A stretch of DNA of 61,924 nucleotides from Cellulomonas_A sp047229345. GTDB taxonomy: Bacteria; Actinomycetota; Actinomycetes; Actinomycetales; Cellulomonadaceae. Within the stretch, counting starts at the first letter, position 1. Every line of letters starts with the position of its first letter. Below, piece after piece: positions 8,401-16,178 of the stretch. Location: contig NZ_JBFTER010000018.1 of the NCBI RefSeq assembly GCF_047229345.1, positions 1 to 61,924 of the forward strand, given 5' to 3'. The translations under genes were made by a program, and so were the position numbers. Below the pieces are notes generated by a model. The model ran no database searches. It saw only the letters and a list, made by a program, of their open reading frames with translations, and had not been told where the DNA came from.

Positions 8401-11360
8401 GCGACGGGACGTTCACGGCGACCGCCACGTTCGAGGAGGCCGGCGCGTTCGAGGCGAAGGTCGCGCACGGCCTGTCGTGGGACGAGAACTACGGGGCGGA
8501 CGGCGCACCGGGCGGAGCGAACATCGCGTTCACCGTGCCCGCCGGCGAGCCCGTGACGTTCACCTACGTCCTGGCGACGCACGTGCTGACGGTCGGCTCG
8601 GCCGAGCCGACGCTCCCCGGCACGGGCGAGGCGCGCGCGCACTGGGTCGACGAGACCACGCTCGCGTGGCCCGCCGCCCTCGTGGGCGACGCCGACCCGG
8701 CCGACCTCCGCTTCGCGCTGCACGGCTCGCCCGACGGCGCGGTCGAGGTCGCGGACGGCGCCGTCACCGGCGGCGAGACGTTCCCGCTCACCGTGCGCGA
8801 CGGCGGCCTGACCGAGGAGCAGCTCGACCGTTTCCCGGCGCTCGGCGGCTACGTCGCGCTCGGGCTCGAGGACGTGGACCGCGCGCAGGTCGAGGCGCTG
8901 CTGCGCGGCGAGCTGCTCGTGAGCCAGCGCGCCGCAGGCGATGACGGTGCGCTCCAGGCGGCGAGCGGGGTGCAGATCCCCGGCGTGCTCGACGACCTGT
9001 ACGCGGACGCCGCCGACGACGGCGAGTTCGGGGCGACGTGGCGCAAGGGCGTCCCGACGCTACGGCTGTGGGCCCCGACCGCGCAGGACGTCGAGCTCCT
9101 GGTCTGGCCCGCCACGAAGGGCTCGCAGGGCCCCGGCTCCGGGAAGCCGGACCTCGGCGCCGAGCCGACCCGCGTCGCGATGGAGCGCGGCGACGACGGC
9201 TCGTGGACGGCCCGCGGTGAGAAGGCGTGGAAGAACGCCGCGTACCGCTACGCCGTCACGGTGTACGTGCCGTCGACCGACGCGGTCGAGGTCAACGAGG
9301 TGACCGACCCGTCGTCGGTCGCGCTGACGCTGAGCTCGACGCACTCGGTGCTCGTCGACCTCGCCGACGGCGCCCACCGCCCGAAGCAGTGGGAGAAGGC
9401 GAAGCAGCCCGTCGTCCGCCCGGTCGACCAGACGATCTACGAGCTGCACGTGCGCGACTTCTCGATCTCGGACGAGACCGTCCCGGCGGAGAAGCGCGGC
9501 ACGTACTCGGCGTTCGCCGTCGAGAGCACCGGGCGCCAGCACCTGCGCGACCTCGCCGACGCGGGGCTCACGACGGTGCACCTGCTCCCGACGTTCGACA
9601 TCTCGACGATCGAGGAGGACCGCGCCGAGCAGCTCACGCCGCAGTGCGACCTCGCCGCCTACGCCCCGGACTCCCCGGAGCAGCAGGAGTGCATCGAGGC
9701 GGTCCGGGCCGGCGACGCGTTCAACTGGGGCTACGACCCGCTGCACTGGTCGGCGCCCGAGGGCTCCTACGCGGTCGACGCGCACGGCGGGGCCCGCGTC
9801 GCGGAGTTCCGCACGATGGTCGGCGCGCTGCACTCCGACGGGCTGCAGGTCGTGCTCGACCAGGTGTTCAACCACACCGCGGCCAGCGGCCAGGACGAGA
9901 GGTCGATCCTCGACCGCGTCGTGCCCGGCTACTACCACCGCCTGAACGCGGTGGGCGCGGTCGAGACGTCGACGTGCTGCGCGAACGTCGCGACCGAGCA
10001 CGCGATGGCCGAGAAGCTCATGGTCGACTCGGTCGTCACGTGGGCCCGGGACTACAAGGTCGACGGCTTCCGCTTCGACCTCATGGGGCACCACTCCCGC
10101 GAGAACATGCTGGCCGTGCGCGACGCGCTCGACGACCTCACCGTCCGCAGGGACGGCGTCGACGGGAAGCGGGTCTACCTGTACGGCGAGGGCTGGAACT
10201 TCGGCGAGGTCGCCGACAACCGGCTCTTCACGCAGGCCACGCAGGGCCAGCTCGGTGGCACCGGCATCGGGACGTTCAGCGACCGGCTGCGCGACGCGGT
10301 CCGCGGCGGCGGCCCGTTCGACGAGGACCCGCGCGTCCAGGGCTTCGGCTCCGGCGTCGCGACCGACCCGAACGGCGCCGCGGTCAACGGCACCGAGGCC
10401 GAGCAGCTCGCCCGGGCCGCGCACCAGGGCGACCTCGTGCGGCTCGGGATGGCCGGCAACCTGCGCGACTACGCGTTCCTCGCCTCGGACGGCACCGTCC
10501 GGACCGGCGCGGAGATCGACTACAACGGCCAGCCCGCCGGGTACGCGGACTCGCCCGAGGAGGTCGTCACGTACGTCGACGCGCACGACAACGAGACGCT
10601 GTTCGACGCGCTGACGTACAAGCTCCCGGTCGGCACGGCGATGCCGGACCGCGTGCGGATGAACACGGTCTCGCTCGCGACGACCGCGCTCGCCCAGACG
10701 CCGTCGTTCTGGCACGCGGGCGCCGACCTGCTGCGGAGCAAGTCGCTCGACCGGAACTCCTACGACTCGGGCGACTGGTTCAACCTGCTCGACCTGTCCG
10801 GTCAGGACAACGGCTTCGGCCGGGGTCTGCCGCTCGCGGCGGACAACGAGGCGAAGTGGCCGATCCAGCAGCAGCTCCTCGCGAACCCGGCGCTCAAGCC
10901 CGCGCCGGCGGACATCCAGGCGGCGTCCACCGCCGCCGAGGAGCTCCTGCGCCTGCGGTTCTCGACGGACCTGTTCCGGCTGGGCTCGGCGGCACAGATC
11001 GAGAAGAAGGTGACGTTCCCCGGCTCCGGTCCGGACGCCGACCCGGGTGTGGTCGTCATGCGGATCGACGACACGGTCGGCCGGGAGACCGACCGGGAGC
11101 TCGACGGCGTGCTGGTCGTGGTCAACGCGTCCGACGAGGCGACCACGCAGACCGTCCCCGGGCTCGCGGGGCACCGCCTGGCGCTCTCGCCGGTCCAGGC
11201 GACGGGCGCCGACCCCGTCGTCAAGGCCACGCAGTGGGTCGCGGCCGACGGCGAGGTCACCGTCCCGGCGCGCACCGTCGCGGTGCTCGTCGAGAAGGAG
11301 CACCACACGTCGTGGTGGGACCGGGTCACCGACTGGTGGTCCGACCTCTTCCGCCGCTGA
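5496..11360 (+). CDS. pulA: Secreted bifunctional alpha-amylase/pullulanase
   Basis: Predicted 1954-residue exported enzyme degrading starch and pullulan. A signal peptide covers residues 1 to about 36 (ends ASAA). An X25-type module (44-130) precedes a first GH13 domain with DIITNH, GFRIDTVKH (nucleophile Asp419), GEVYD (acid/base Glu453) and GNHDMG (Asp523). Two more X25 modules follow (about 842-930 and 942-1030), then pullulanase N-terminal/CBM48-like sequence and a second GH13 domain of pullulanase type (YDPLHW, FRFDLMGHH with Asp1528, YGEGWNF with Glu1565, YVDAHDNE with Asp1698). A pullulanase C-terminal domain ends the chain. So one chain should cut both alpha-1,4 and alpha-1,6 bonds. 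ATG 5496 follows GAAGGAG and starts the signal peptide. There is no cell-wall anchor. Confidence 0.93.
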   Translation: MAAADARIRTTTSLLAVTALVAVGLVANPATGPASAATEPAPRTFALVGSLQDELGCAEDWAPACAETELAPTGTDGRYALEVTLPAGTYEYKVAVDDAWDESYGADGSGDNTPLVLAGESAVRFTYDDTTHRTALTPLGLTGAYTEADDALVAAPVRQPGSAEQFYFVMTDRFANGDTTNDTGGLTGDRLTTGLDPTDKGFYHGGDIAGLHEQLDYIEGLGTTAIWLTPSFANRPVQGTGANASAGYHGYWITDFTRVDPHLGTNAELEALIADAHERGIKVYFDIITNHTADVVDYAEKQYSYVDQATRPYTDAAGEEFDPADHAGTGEFPELDPATSFPYTPVVAPADADLKVPAWLNDPTLYHNRGNSTWTGESVTYGDFDGLDDLMTEHPTVVNGFVEVYQDWIDLGIDGFRIDTVKHVNMEFWEEWTTQVRDYAHANGKPDFFMFGEVYDADAKKLSPYVRNTDMSSVLDFAFQSSAAGYAGGSSAEALQKLFATDDYYTTPDSSASALPTFLGNHDMGRIGYALASSSAPSAETLARDELAHSLMYLTRGQPVVYYGDEQGFVGTGSLGGKDKDARQSLFATQVTEYADQPLVDGTPAGSVDRYDTDAPLYDHIAELAALRSSTPALATGAQVERFSEGPVYAFSRVDRTEKVEHLVALNNAAEAATVTIPTLTPGAAFAPLAGTDATVTADAAGAVTLTVPALSAVVLKADAQVAAWAADAPDVTVSVPAPGAAVTGIAPVAADVPDTSWTETSFAYRVLGDDAWTPLGTAEDTDPRVFHDVTGLAKGTVVEYRAVTVDAAGERTAASTYAGVGVALDGVVPTEPEPGGGVVSIPGSHNSEMSCPGGDWQPACEVARLTQQPGGAYSGTFEIPAGTYEYKVAIDGTWEENYGAGGVPGGGNVTYTSTGGPVTFVYDPVTHWFTSSAEGPLLTVPGSHQSELGCTEDWQPQCLAPWLQDPDGDGTFTATATFEEAGAFEAKVAHGLSWDENYGADGAPGGANIAFTVPAGEPVTFTYVLATHVLTVGSAEPTLPGTGEARAHWVDETTLAWPAALVGDADPADLRFALHGSPDGAVEVADGAVTGGETFPLTVRDGGLTEEQLDRFPALGGYVALGLEDVDRAQVEALLRGELLVSQRAAGDDGALQAASGVQIPGVLDDLYADAADDGEFGATWRKGVPTLRLWAPTAQDVELLVWPATKGSQGPGSGKPDLGAEPTRVAMERGDDGSWTARGEKAWKNAAYRYAVTVYVPSTDAVEVNEVTDPSSVALTLSSTHSVLVDLADGAHRPKQWEKAKQPVVRPVDQTIYELHVRDFSISDETVPAEKRGTYSAFAVESTGRQHLRDLADAGLTTVHLLPTFDISTIEEDRAEQLTPQCDLAAYAPDSPEQQECIEAVRAGDAFNWGYDPLHWSAPEGSYAVDAHGGARVAEFRTMVGALHSDGLQVVLDQVFNHTAASGQDERSILDRVVPGYYHRLNAVGAVETSTCCANVATEHAMAEKLMVDSVVTWARDYKVDGFRFDLMGHHSRENMLAVRDALDDLTVRRDGVDGKRVYLYGEGWNFGEVADNRLFTQATQGQLGGTGIGTFSDRLRDAVRGGGPFDEDPRVQGFGSGVATDPNGAAVNGTEAEQLARAAHQGDLVRLGMAGNLRDYAFLASDGTVRTGAEIDYNGQPAGYADSPEEVVTYVDAHDNETLFDALTYKLPVGTAMPDRVRMNTVSLATTALAQTPSFWHAGADLLRSKSLDRNSYDSGDWFNLLDLSGQDNGFGRGLPLAADNEAKWPIQQQLLANPALKPAPADIQAASTAAEELLRLRFSTDLFRLGSAAQIEKKVTFPGSGPDADPGVVVMRIDDTVGRETDRELDGVLVVVNASDEATTQTVPGLAGHRLALSPVQATGADPVVKATQWVAADGEVTVPARTVAVLVEKEHHTSWWDRVTDWWSDLFRR

Positions 11361-11400
11361 CGCACGACCGCTGACCGGGGCAGGGCCCGGTCGGCGGGCA

Positions 11401-11442
11401 CCGACGGCCGGCGCCGCACACCTGTGCGACGCCGGCCGTCGG
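11401..11442. terminator. Bidirectional terminator (pulA / sugar-binding lipoprotein)
   Basis: Outer arms CCGACGGCCGGCG (11401-11413) and their exact complement (11430-11442), with a nested CGCACA/TGTGCG stem inside. Convergent genes lie on either side. Confidence 0.8.
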
Positions 11443-11462
11443 CGCGACCAGCCGACCGCTGG

Positions 11463-12755
11463 TCAGGACTCCTGCGCCGCCGCCGCGAGCTCGGCCTGGA
11501 AGGTCGCGGCGTCGGTCGCGCCCGTGGAGAACCGCCCGGTGGCCGTCGAGATCGCGGTGAGCGTGCCGTTCGGGGCCGCCGCGCCGTGCGCGAGCGAGGA
11601 GACGATACGGTCCACGTAGAACGACTCCATCGCACCCTGCTGGTAGTCGCTGAAGTACGACGACGACACGTCGCCCCGCGCCGGGATCGAGCCCTTCTCG
11701 AGGTTGAACGCGGTCTGCCCGTCGACCGAGCTGATGGTGTCGAGCCAGGCGCGCGCTCCGTCAGGGTGCGGGGCACCGACGGGCAGCACGAACGAGTCGG
11801 CGAGGAAGTCGAACACCCCCTGCGTCCCGGGCACCGGGAAGTAGGTGAAGTCGGTGCCGCGGACCTTGCCGGCGTCCTCGAACTCGGCGACGGCCCAGTC
11901 GCCCATGACGTTGAACGCGGCCTGTCCGTCCATCACGCGCTGTGTCGCGTCGGGCCAGTCCAGGCTCTCCCGGTCGGCGTTGCTCAGGTCGAGCAGCACG
12001 TCGAAGTCGTCGATCGCGGCGCGGACCTGGGGGCCCGCCCAGTCCGTGGTCCCGTCCCACAGCCCCGAGTAGGCGTCCGGGCCGAGCTCGGCGAGCAGCA
12101 CCGTCTCGAGGAGGTGCACCTGGGTCCAGGTCGTGGCGATCGACAGCGGGGTGCGACCGGTCGCCGCGACGGCCCGCAGCGCGACGATCCACTCGTCGAT
12201 GCTCGCGTAGGTCGCCTCGGGGTCGAGGCCGGACGCGCTCAGCACGCCGGGGTTCGCCCACACGACGTTGGCGCGGTGGATGTTCGACGGGATGGAGTAG
12301 ATCTTCCCGTCGACCGTGAGCCGCTCGATCAGGTCCTCCGGGAACGCCGAGCGCAGCTCCCACTCGTCGTAGAGCGACGAGATGTCCTCGAGGCGACCCG
12401 CCTCGATGTAGTCGGTCAGCTCGGCACCGGCGTGGGCCTGGAACGTGTCCGGCGGGTCGTTCGCCTCGAGGCGCGACTGCAGGAGGTCCTTGGCAGCACC
12501 GCCCCCACCGCCCGCGACGGACCCGTTCACGAACGTGATCTCGGGGTGCTGCTCGGCGAACGTGGCGACGAGCGAGTCCAGGCCGAGCTTCTCGGACCCG
12601 CTGGCCCACCAGGTGAAGACCTCGACCTCGTCGGGCTGGGGCGTCGCTGTCTGCGCGGTCGCCGGCTCCTCCGACCCGGACGAGCACGCGGTGAGCAGGA
12701 GGGCGGCCGCGGCGACGAGAGCGAGCGCACGGCGGCGGGGACGAGCTGGGTGCAT
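11463..12755 (-). CDS. Sugar ABC transporter substrate-binding lipoprotein (CUT1 type), no linked permease
   Basis: Predicted 430-residue extracellular lipoprotein. The signal LALVAAAALLLTAC carries a lipobox with Cys24. The mature part fits family-1 solute-binding proteins for oligosaccharides: VEVFTWWASGSEKLGLDSL at the start, FQAHAGAEL, SIPSNIHRANVVWAN, AFNVMGDWAVAEF and an SFVLPVGAPHPDGARAWLD stretch near the end. No CUT1 permease or ATPase lies next to it. The divergent operon encodes a different (CUT2) transporter with its own binding protein, so this subunit must use permeases encoded elsewhere. ATG 12755 has only a weak AGAGG. Convergence with pulA suggests, but does not prove, a starch-derived ligand. 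Confidence 0.88.
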   Translation of the reverse strand: MHPARPRRRALALVAAAALLLTACSSGSEEPATAQTATPQPDEVEVFTWWASGSEKLGLDSLVATFAEQHPEITFVNGSVAGGGGGAAKDLLQSRLEANDPPDTFQAHAGAELTDYIEAGRLEDISSLYDEWELRSAFPEDLIERLTVDGKIYSIPSNIHRANVVWANPGVLSASGLDPEATYASIDEWIVALRAVAATGRTPLSIATTWTQVHLLETVLLAELGPDAYSGLWDGTTDWAGPQVRAAIDDFDVLLDLSNADRESLDWPDATQRVMDGQAAFNVMGDWAVAEFEDAGKVRGTDFTYFPVPGTQGVFDFLADSFVLPVGAPHPDGARAWLDTISSVDGQTAFNLEKGSIPARGDVSSSYFSDYQQGAMESFYVDRIVSSLAHGAAAPNGTLTAISTATGRFSTGATDAATFQAELAAAAQES

Positions 12756-12799
12756 GGGGTTCGAACCTCTGTGACGGGTCGGGGTTCCGAAGGCACCAC

Positions 12800-12828
12800 A
12801 TCCAAGGACGGGGCCTCGTTGGTGTCAA
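12800..12828 (-). promoter_or_regulatory. Promoter of the sugar-binding lipoprotein gene
   Basis: TTGACA (12828-12823) and TTGGAT (12805-12800) with a 17-nt spacer, 45 nt before the ATG. Short symmetry around the -35 (GTTG...CAAC) may be an operator. Confidence 0.5.
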
Positions 12829-13039
12829 CAAGTGAATCGACGCCTCAGCACGTCCTGCGAAGCCCTGAGCGGGGTGAAATGGGCGTGCGCCGCGGGGGCG
12901 CCCCGGCGTTCCGCGAACCGGGCGAACAGCTCGAAAGTGCTGGGCAGCACGGATTTCTCCGGTGCGGTCGCCGCCGTGCCGGAATTGTCGTCGAAGGCGC
13001 CGCGGGGGCGGGTTCCTGCCGCTGTGTATCCTTCCCGCT

Positions 13040-14224
13040 GTGGGCACAGACCGGGTGACGCCGGGCTCCCAGACTTCACTGCGTGAAGCCAACCGGGCCC
13101 GGATCGTGAGTGCGGTCCAGCAGCGTGGCTCCCTCACGCAGGTCGAGCTGGCCGGGGTCACAGGGCTGTCCCCGGCGACCGTGTCGAACATCGTCAAAGA
13201 GCTCACGGTGCTCGGCGTCCTGCACACCGCACCCACCTCGCGCAGCGGCCGGCGCGCGCAGCAGGTGACGCTCGCGCGCAACCTCGGGCTCGTCGCCGGC
13301 GTGCACTTCGGCACCCGCTCGATGCGCGTCGCGCTCTCGGACGTCGCGCACCGCGTGATCGCCGAGCAGCGCATGCCCCTGCCGCCCGACCACCGCGCCG
13401 ACGCGGGCCTCGACCGCGCGGCGCTGCTGCTCACCGAGATGGTCGAGTCGCTCGACGCGAGCATGGGGGAGGTCCTGGCCGTCGGGGTCGGGGTGCCCGC
13501 CCCCGTCGACGTGCGCACGGGCCGCATCGCCACCGTCGGGATGCTGCGGGGCTGGGACGGCGTCTCGGTGTCGGAGGTGCTCGAGCGGCGCATCGGGATC
13601 CCGGTGCACGTCGACAACGACGCGAACCTCGGTGCGCTCGCCGAGGTGCGCCTGGGCGCGGCCCGCGGGTCCCGGCACGTGCTGTACCTCAAGGTCTCGC
13701 ACGGCGTCGGCGGAGGGCTCGTCCTGAACGGCGAGGTCTTCCACGGCCGCTCGGGCACCGCGGGGGAGATCGGGCACGTGACGCTCGACGACAACGGCCC
13801 GATCTGCCGCTGCGGCAACCGCGGCTGCCTCGAGACGTTCGTCGGTGCGCCCGTGCTGCTCGCGATGCTCGCCGCGAGCCACGGGCACCTCACGCTGCGC
13901 GATGTCATCACGCGTGCGCAGGACGGCGACCCGGGCTGCCGCCGCGTGATCTCCGACGCGGGCCTGCACCTCGGCGCCGCCGCGGCGAACGTGTGCAACG
14001 TCTTCGACCCCGAGCTCGTCGTCGTCGGCGGCCAGCTCGCGGAGGCCGGCGGGATCCTGCTCGACCCGCTGCGCACGGTGCTCGCGCAGCGCACCGTGCC
14101 GAGCACCGCGGGGCCGGTCGACGTCGTCGCGTCCGAGCTCGGGGCGAGCGCCGAGGTCCGCGGGGCGCTCGCGGTCGCGCTCGACCGGGCGGCCGTCGCC
14201 GGGTCCGTGGCGGTGGTGGGATGA
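13040..14224 (+). CDS. ROK-family transcriptional regulator (XylR/NagC-like)
   Basis: Predicted 394-residue sugar-responsive repressor. An N-terminal winged helix (SLREANRARIVSAVQQRGSLTQVELAGVTGLSPATVSNIVKEL) precedes a ROK sugar-kinase-like fold. That fold has the DNDANLGALAE motif, the GTAGEIGH motif and an intact zinc site CRCGNRGCLE, so effector binding should be normal. I start at GTG 13040 because TATCCT (13027-13032) lies exactly 7 nt before it and no ribosome site exists: a leaderless message. GTG 13055 is the alternative. It overlaps the next gene by ATGA and so heads the four-gene ABC operon, which it presumably controls; it could also act on the divergent binding-protein gene. Confidence 0.9.
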   Translation: MGTDRVTPGSQTSLREANRARIVSAVQQRGSLTQVELAGVTGLSPATVSNIVKELTVLGVLHTAPTSRSGRRAQQVTLARNLGLVAGVHFGTRSMRVALSDVAHRVIAEQRMPLPPDHRADAGLDRAALLLTEMVESLDASMGEVLAVGVGVPAPVDVRTGRIATVGMLRGWDGVSVSEVLERRIGIPVHVDNDANLGALAEVRLGAARGSRHVLYLKVSHGVGGGLVLNGEVFHGRSGTAGEIGHVTLDDNGPICRCGNRGCLETFVGAPVLLAMLAASHGHLTLRDVITRAQDGDPGCRRVISDAGLHLGAAAANVCNVFDPELVVVGGQLAEAGGILLDPLRTVLAQRTVPSTAGPVDVVASELGASAEVRGALAVALDRAAVAGSVAVVG

Positions 14225-15327
14225 CGCGCCGTCGTGCCGGGCTGGGTGCCGCGGTGGCCGTCGCGCTGACGCTCGTGCTCGCGGCGTGCGCGCCGGTGAC
14301 GGCCGGCGTCGAGGGACCGCCCACGCCGTCGGGCGAGACCATCGCGCTCCTGCTCCCCGAGTCGAAGACCGCGCGGTACGAGGCGGTCGACCGCCCGACG
14401 TTCGAGCAGGTCGTCGCGCGCCGGTGCCCGACGTGCCGGGTGCTGTACGCGAACGCTGACCAGGACGCCGCGCGCCAGCAGGAGCAGGCCGAGTCGGTGC
14501 TCACGCAGGGCGCCGGGGTGCTGGTGCTCGACGCGGTCGACGTCACCGCGGCCGCGAGCATCGTCGAGGCGGCGCGCGAGCGGGGCGTGACGGTCATCGG
14601 GTACGACCGGTTCATCGCGGGCGCCCGGCTCGACTACTACGTCTCGTTCGACAGCCGCCGCGTCGGCCAGCTGCAGGGCGAGGCGCTCGTCCGCGCGCTC
14701 GCGGAGAGCGGCGAGCTCGCCGACCGCGACGACCCGCCGGGCGTCCTGCTCGTCGGGGGCGCCCCGACCGACGCCAACTCGGCCGCGCTCGAGGCCGGTG
14801 TGCGTGGGGCGCTGGAGGGCACGGACGTCCGGGTGCTCGCCTCGTACGACACCCCCGACTGGAGCCCGGACAAGGCGCAGGAGTGGGTCGCCGGCCAGCT
14901 CACGCAGTACGCGGGGCGCGTCGACGCCGTCTACGCCGCGAACGACGGGACCGCGGGCGGCGCGATCTCCGCGATGAAGGCGGCCGGGCTCGACCCCGTC
15001 CCGCCCGTCACCGGGCAGGACGCCGAGCTCGCGGCGATCCAGCGCATCGTCTCGGGCGACCAGTACATGACCGTGTACAAGGCGATCACGGAGCAGGCGC
15101 GGACCGCCGCCGAGCTCGCGGTGCGCGTGCTGCACGGCGAGCAGCCGGCGACGACGGCGACCGTCGAGGGTGTCCCCGCGCTCCTGCTGACCCCCACCGC
15201 GGTGACCGTCGAGAACCTGGGCCGCGTCGTCGTCGACGGCGGCCTCTATACGATCGAGGAGATCTGCGTGCAGCCCTACACCCGCGCGTGCAGCGAAGCA
15301 GGTCTCGTGGGAGAGGTGGCCCGATGA
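14221..15327 (+). CDS. CUT2 sugar ABC transporter substrate-binding lipoprotein
   Basis: Predicted 368-residue lipoprotein with a short signal ending LVLAAC (Cys23). The fold is a periplasmic-binding-protein type 1 like XylF/RbsB: ETIALLLPESKTARYEAVD, repeated helix-strand pairs, IGYDRFI with YYVSFDSRRVGQLQGEAL, VLLVGGAPTDANSAAL, DAVYAANDGTAGGAISAM and GQDAELAAIQRIVSGDQYMTVYK. This combination is closest to xylose-binding XylF, so an aldopentose such as xylose is the best guess. Its start overlaps the ROK stop (ATGA), and its stop overlaps the ATPase start. Confidence 0.9.
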   Translation: MTRRRAGLGAAVAVALTLVLAACAPVTAGVEGPPTPSGETIALLLPESKTARYEAVDRPTFEQVVARRCPTCRVLYANADQDAARQQEQAESVLTQGAGVLVLDAVDVTAAASIVEAARERGVTVIGYDRFIAGARLDYYVSFDSRRVGQLQGEALVRALAESGELADRDDPPGVLLVGGAPTDANSAALEAGVRGALEGTDVRVLASYDTPDWSPDKAQEWVAGQLTQYAGRVDAVYAANDGTAGGAISAMKAAGLDPVPPVTGQDAELAAIQRIVSGDQYMTVYKAITEQARTAAELAVRVLHGEQPATTATVEGVPALLLTPTAVTVENLGRVVVDGGLYTIEEICVQPYTRACSEAGLVGEVAR

Positions 15328-16178
15328 ACGGCTCTGTGCTCTCGCTGCGCGGCATCTCCAAGAGCTACGGAGCCGTCCGTGCGCTCGTCGACGTCGACCT
15401 CGAGATCCGGCCGCACGAGGTCGTCGCGGTCATCGGGGACAACGGCGCCGGGAAGTCGACGCTCGCCGGCGTGATCTCAGGAGCGCTCGTGCCCGACGCC
15501 GGGCAGGTGCTGCTCGACGGGCAGCCGGTCAGCCTGTCGACACCTGCCGCCGCCCGCTCGCACGGCATCGCGGCGGTGTTCCAGGACGGCGCGCTCTGCG
15601 CGAACCTCGACGTCGTCGAGAACATCTTCCTCGGCCAGGAGGTCACGCGCGCGGTCCTGCTCGACGAGGTCGCGATGGAGAAGCAGGCGTGGACGCTGCT
15701 CGGGCAGCTCGCCGCGCGCGTGCCGTCGGTGCGCGTCCCCGTCGGTGCGCTCTCGGGCGGTCAGCGGCAGGCCGTCGCGATCGCCCGCTCGCTGCTGGGC
15801 GAGCCGCGCGTGCTCGTGCTCGACGAGCCGACCTCGGCGCTCGGGATCACGCAGACCGCGGAGGTGCTCAGCCTCATCGAGCGGCTGCGCGAGCGCGGGC
15901 ACGGCGTCGTCCTCATCAGCCACTCGATGGCGGACGTCCAGGCCGTCGCGGACCGGATCGTCGTGCTGCGGCTCGGGCGGGTCAACGGCGAGTTCGACGC
16001 CGCGAGCACGAGCTACGAGGACCTCATCGCGGCGGTCACGGGCGCGACGTCGGGTGCGCCCCGGCGCGCCGCTCCCGCCGGCGACCTGCGACGCGGTGCG
16101 GCGCCGCGGGTACCGGCGGACGTCGCGGGCGTCTCCGACGCACCCCGGCGCCCGGACGCGCGCGAGGTGATCCCGTGA
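15324..16178 (+). CDS. CUT2 sugar ABC transporter ATP-binding protein, single-domain
   Basis: Predicted 284-residue ATPase. Walker A GDNGAGKST, Q-loop VFQDGALC, signature LSGGQRQAVAIARSL, Walker B VLVLDEPTSALG and the H-loop VVLISHSM are all intact. Most CUT2 ATPases (RbsA, XylG) are double-length fusions of about 500 residues; this one has one domain, like FrcA of the fructose system, so two copies would pair. The last 40 residues are an Ala/Pro/Arg-rich tail with no recognisable fold. It overlaps both neighbours by 4 nt (ATGA, GTGA), implying coupled translation. Confidence 0.92.
   Translation: MNGSVLSLRGISKSYGAVRALVDVDLEIRPHEVVAVIGDNGAGKSTLAGVISGALVPDAGQVLLDGQPVSLSTPAAARSHGIAAVFQDGALCANLDVVENIFLGQEVTRAVLLDEVAMEKQAWTLLGQLAARVPSVRVPVGALSGGQRQAVAIARSLLGEPRVLVLDEPTSALGITQTAEVLSLIERLRERGHGVVLISHSMADVQAVADRIVVLRLGRVNGEFDAASTSYEDLIAAVTGATSGAPRRAAPAGDLRRGAAPRVPADVAGVSDAPRRPDAREVIP

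Noticed and set aside
5532..8723. A 1063-codon open frame on the minus strand opposite pulA
   Set aside because: Shadow frame of the amylase part of pulA; no start context and extreme Arg content.
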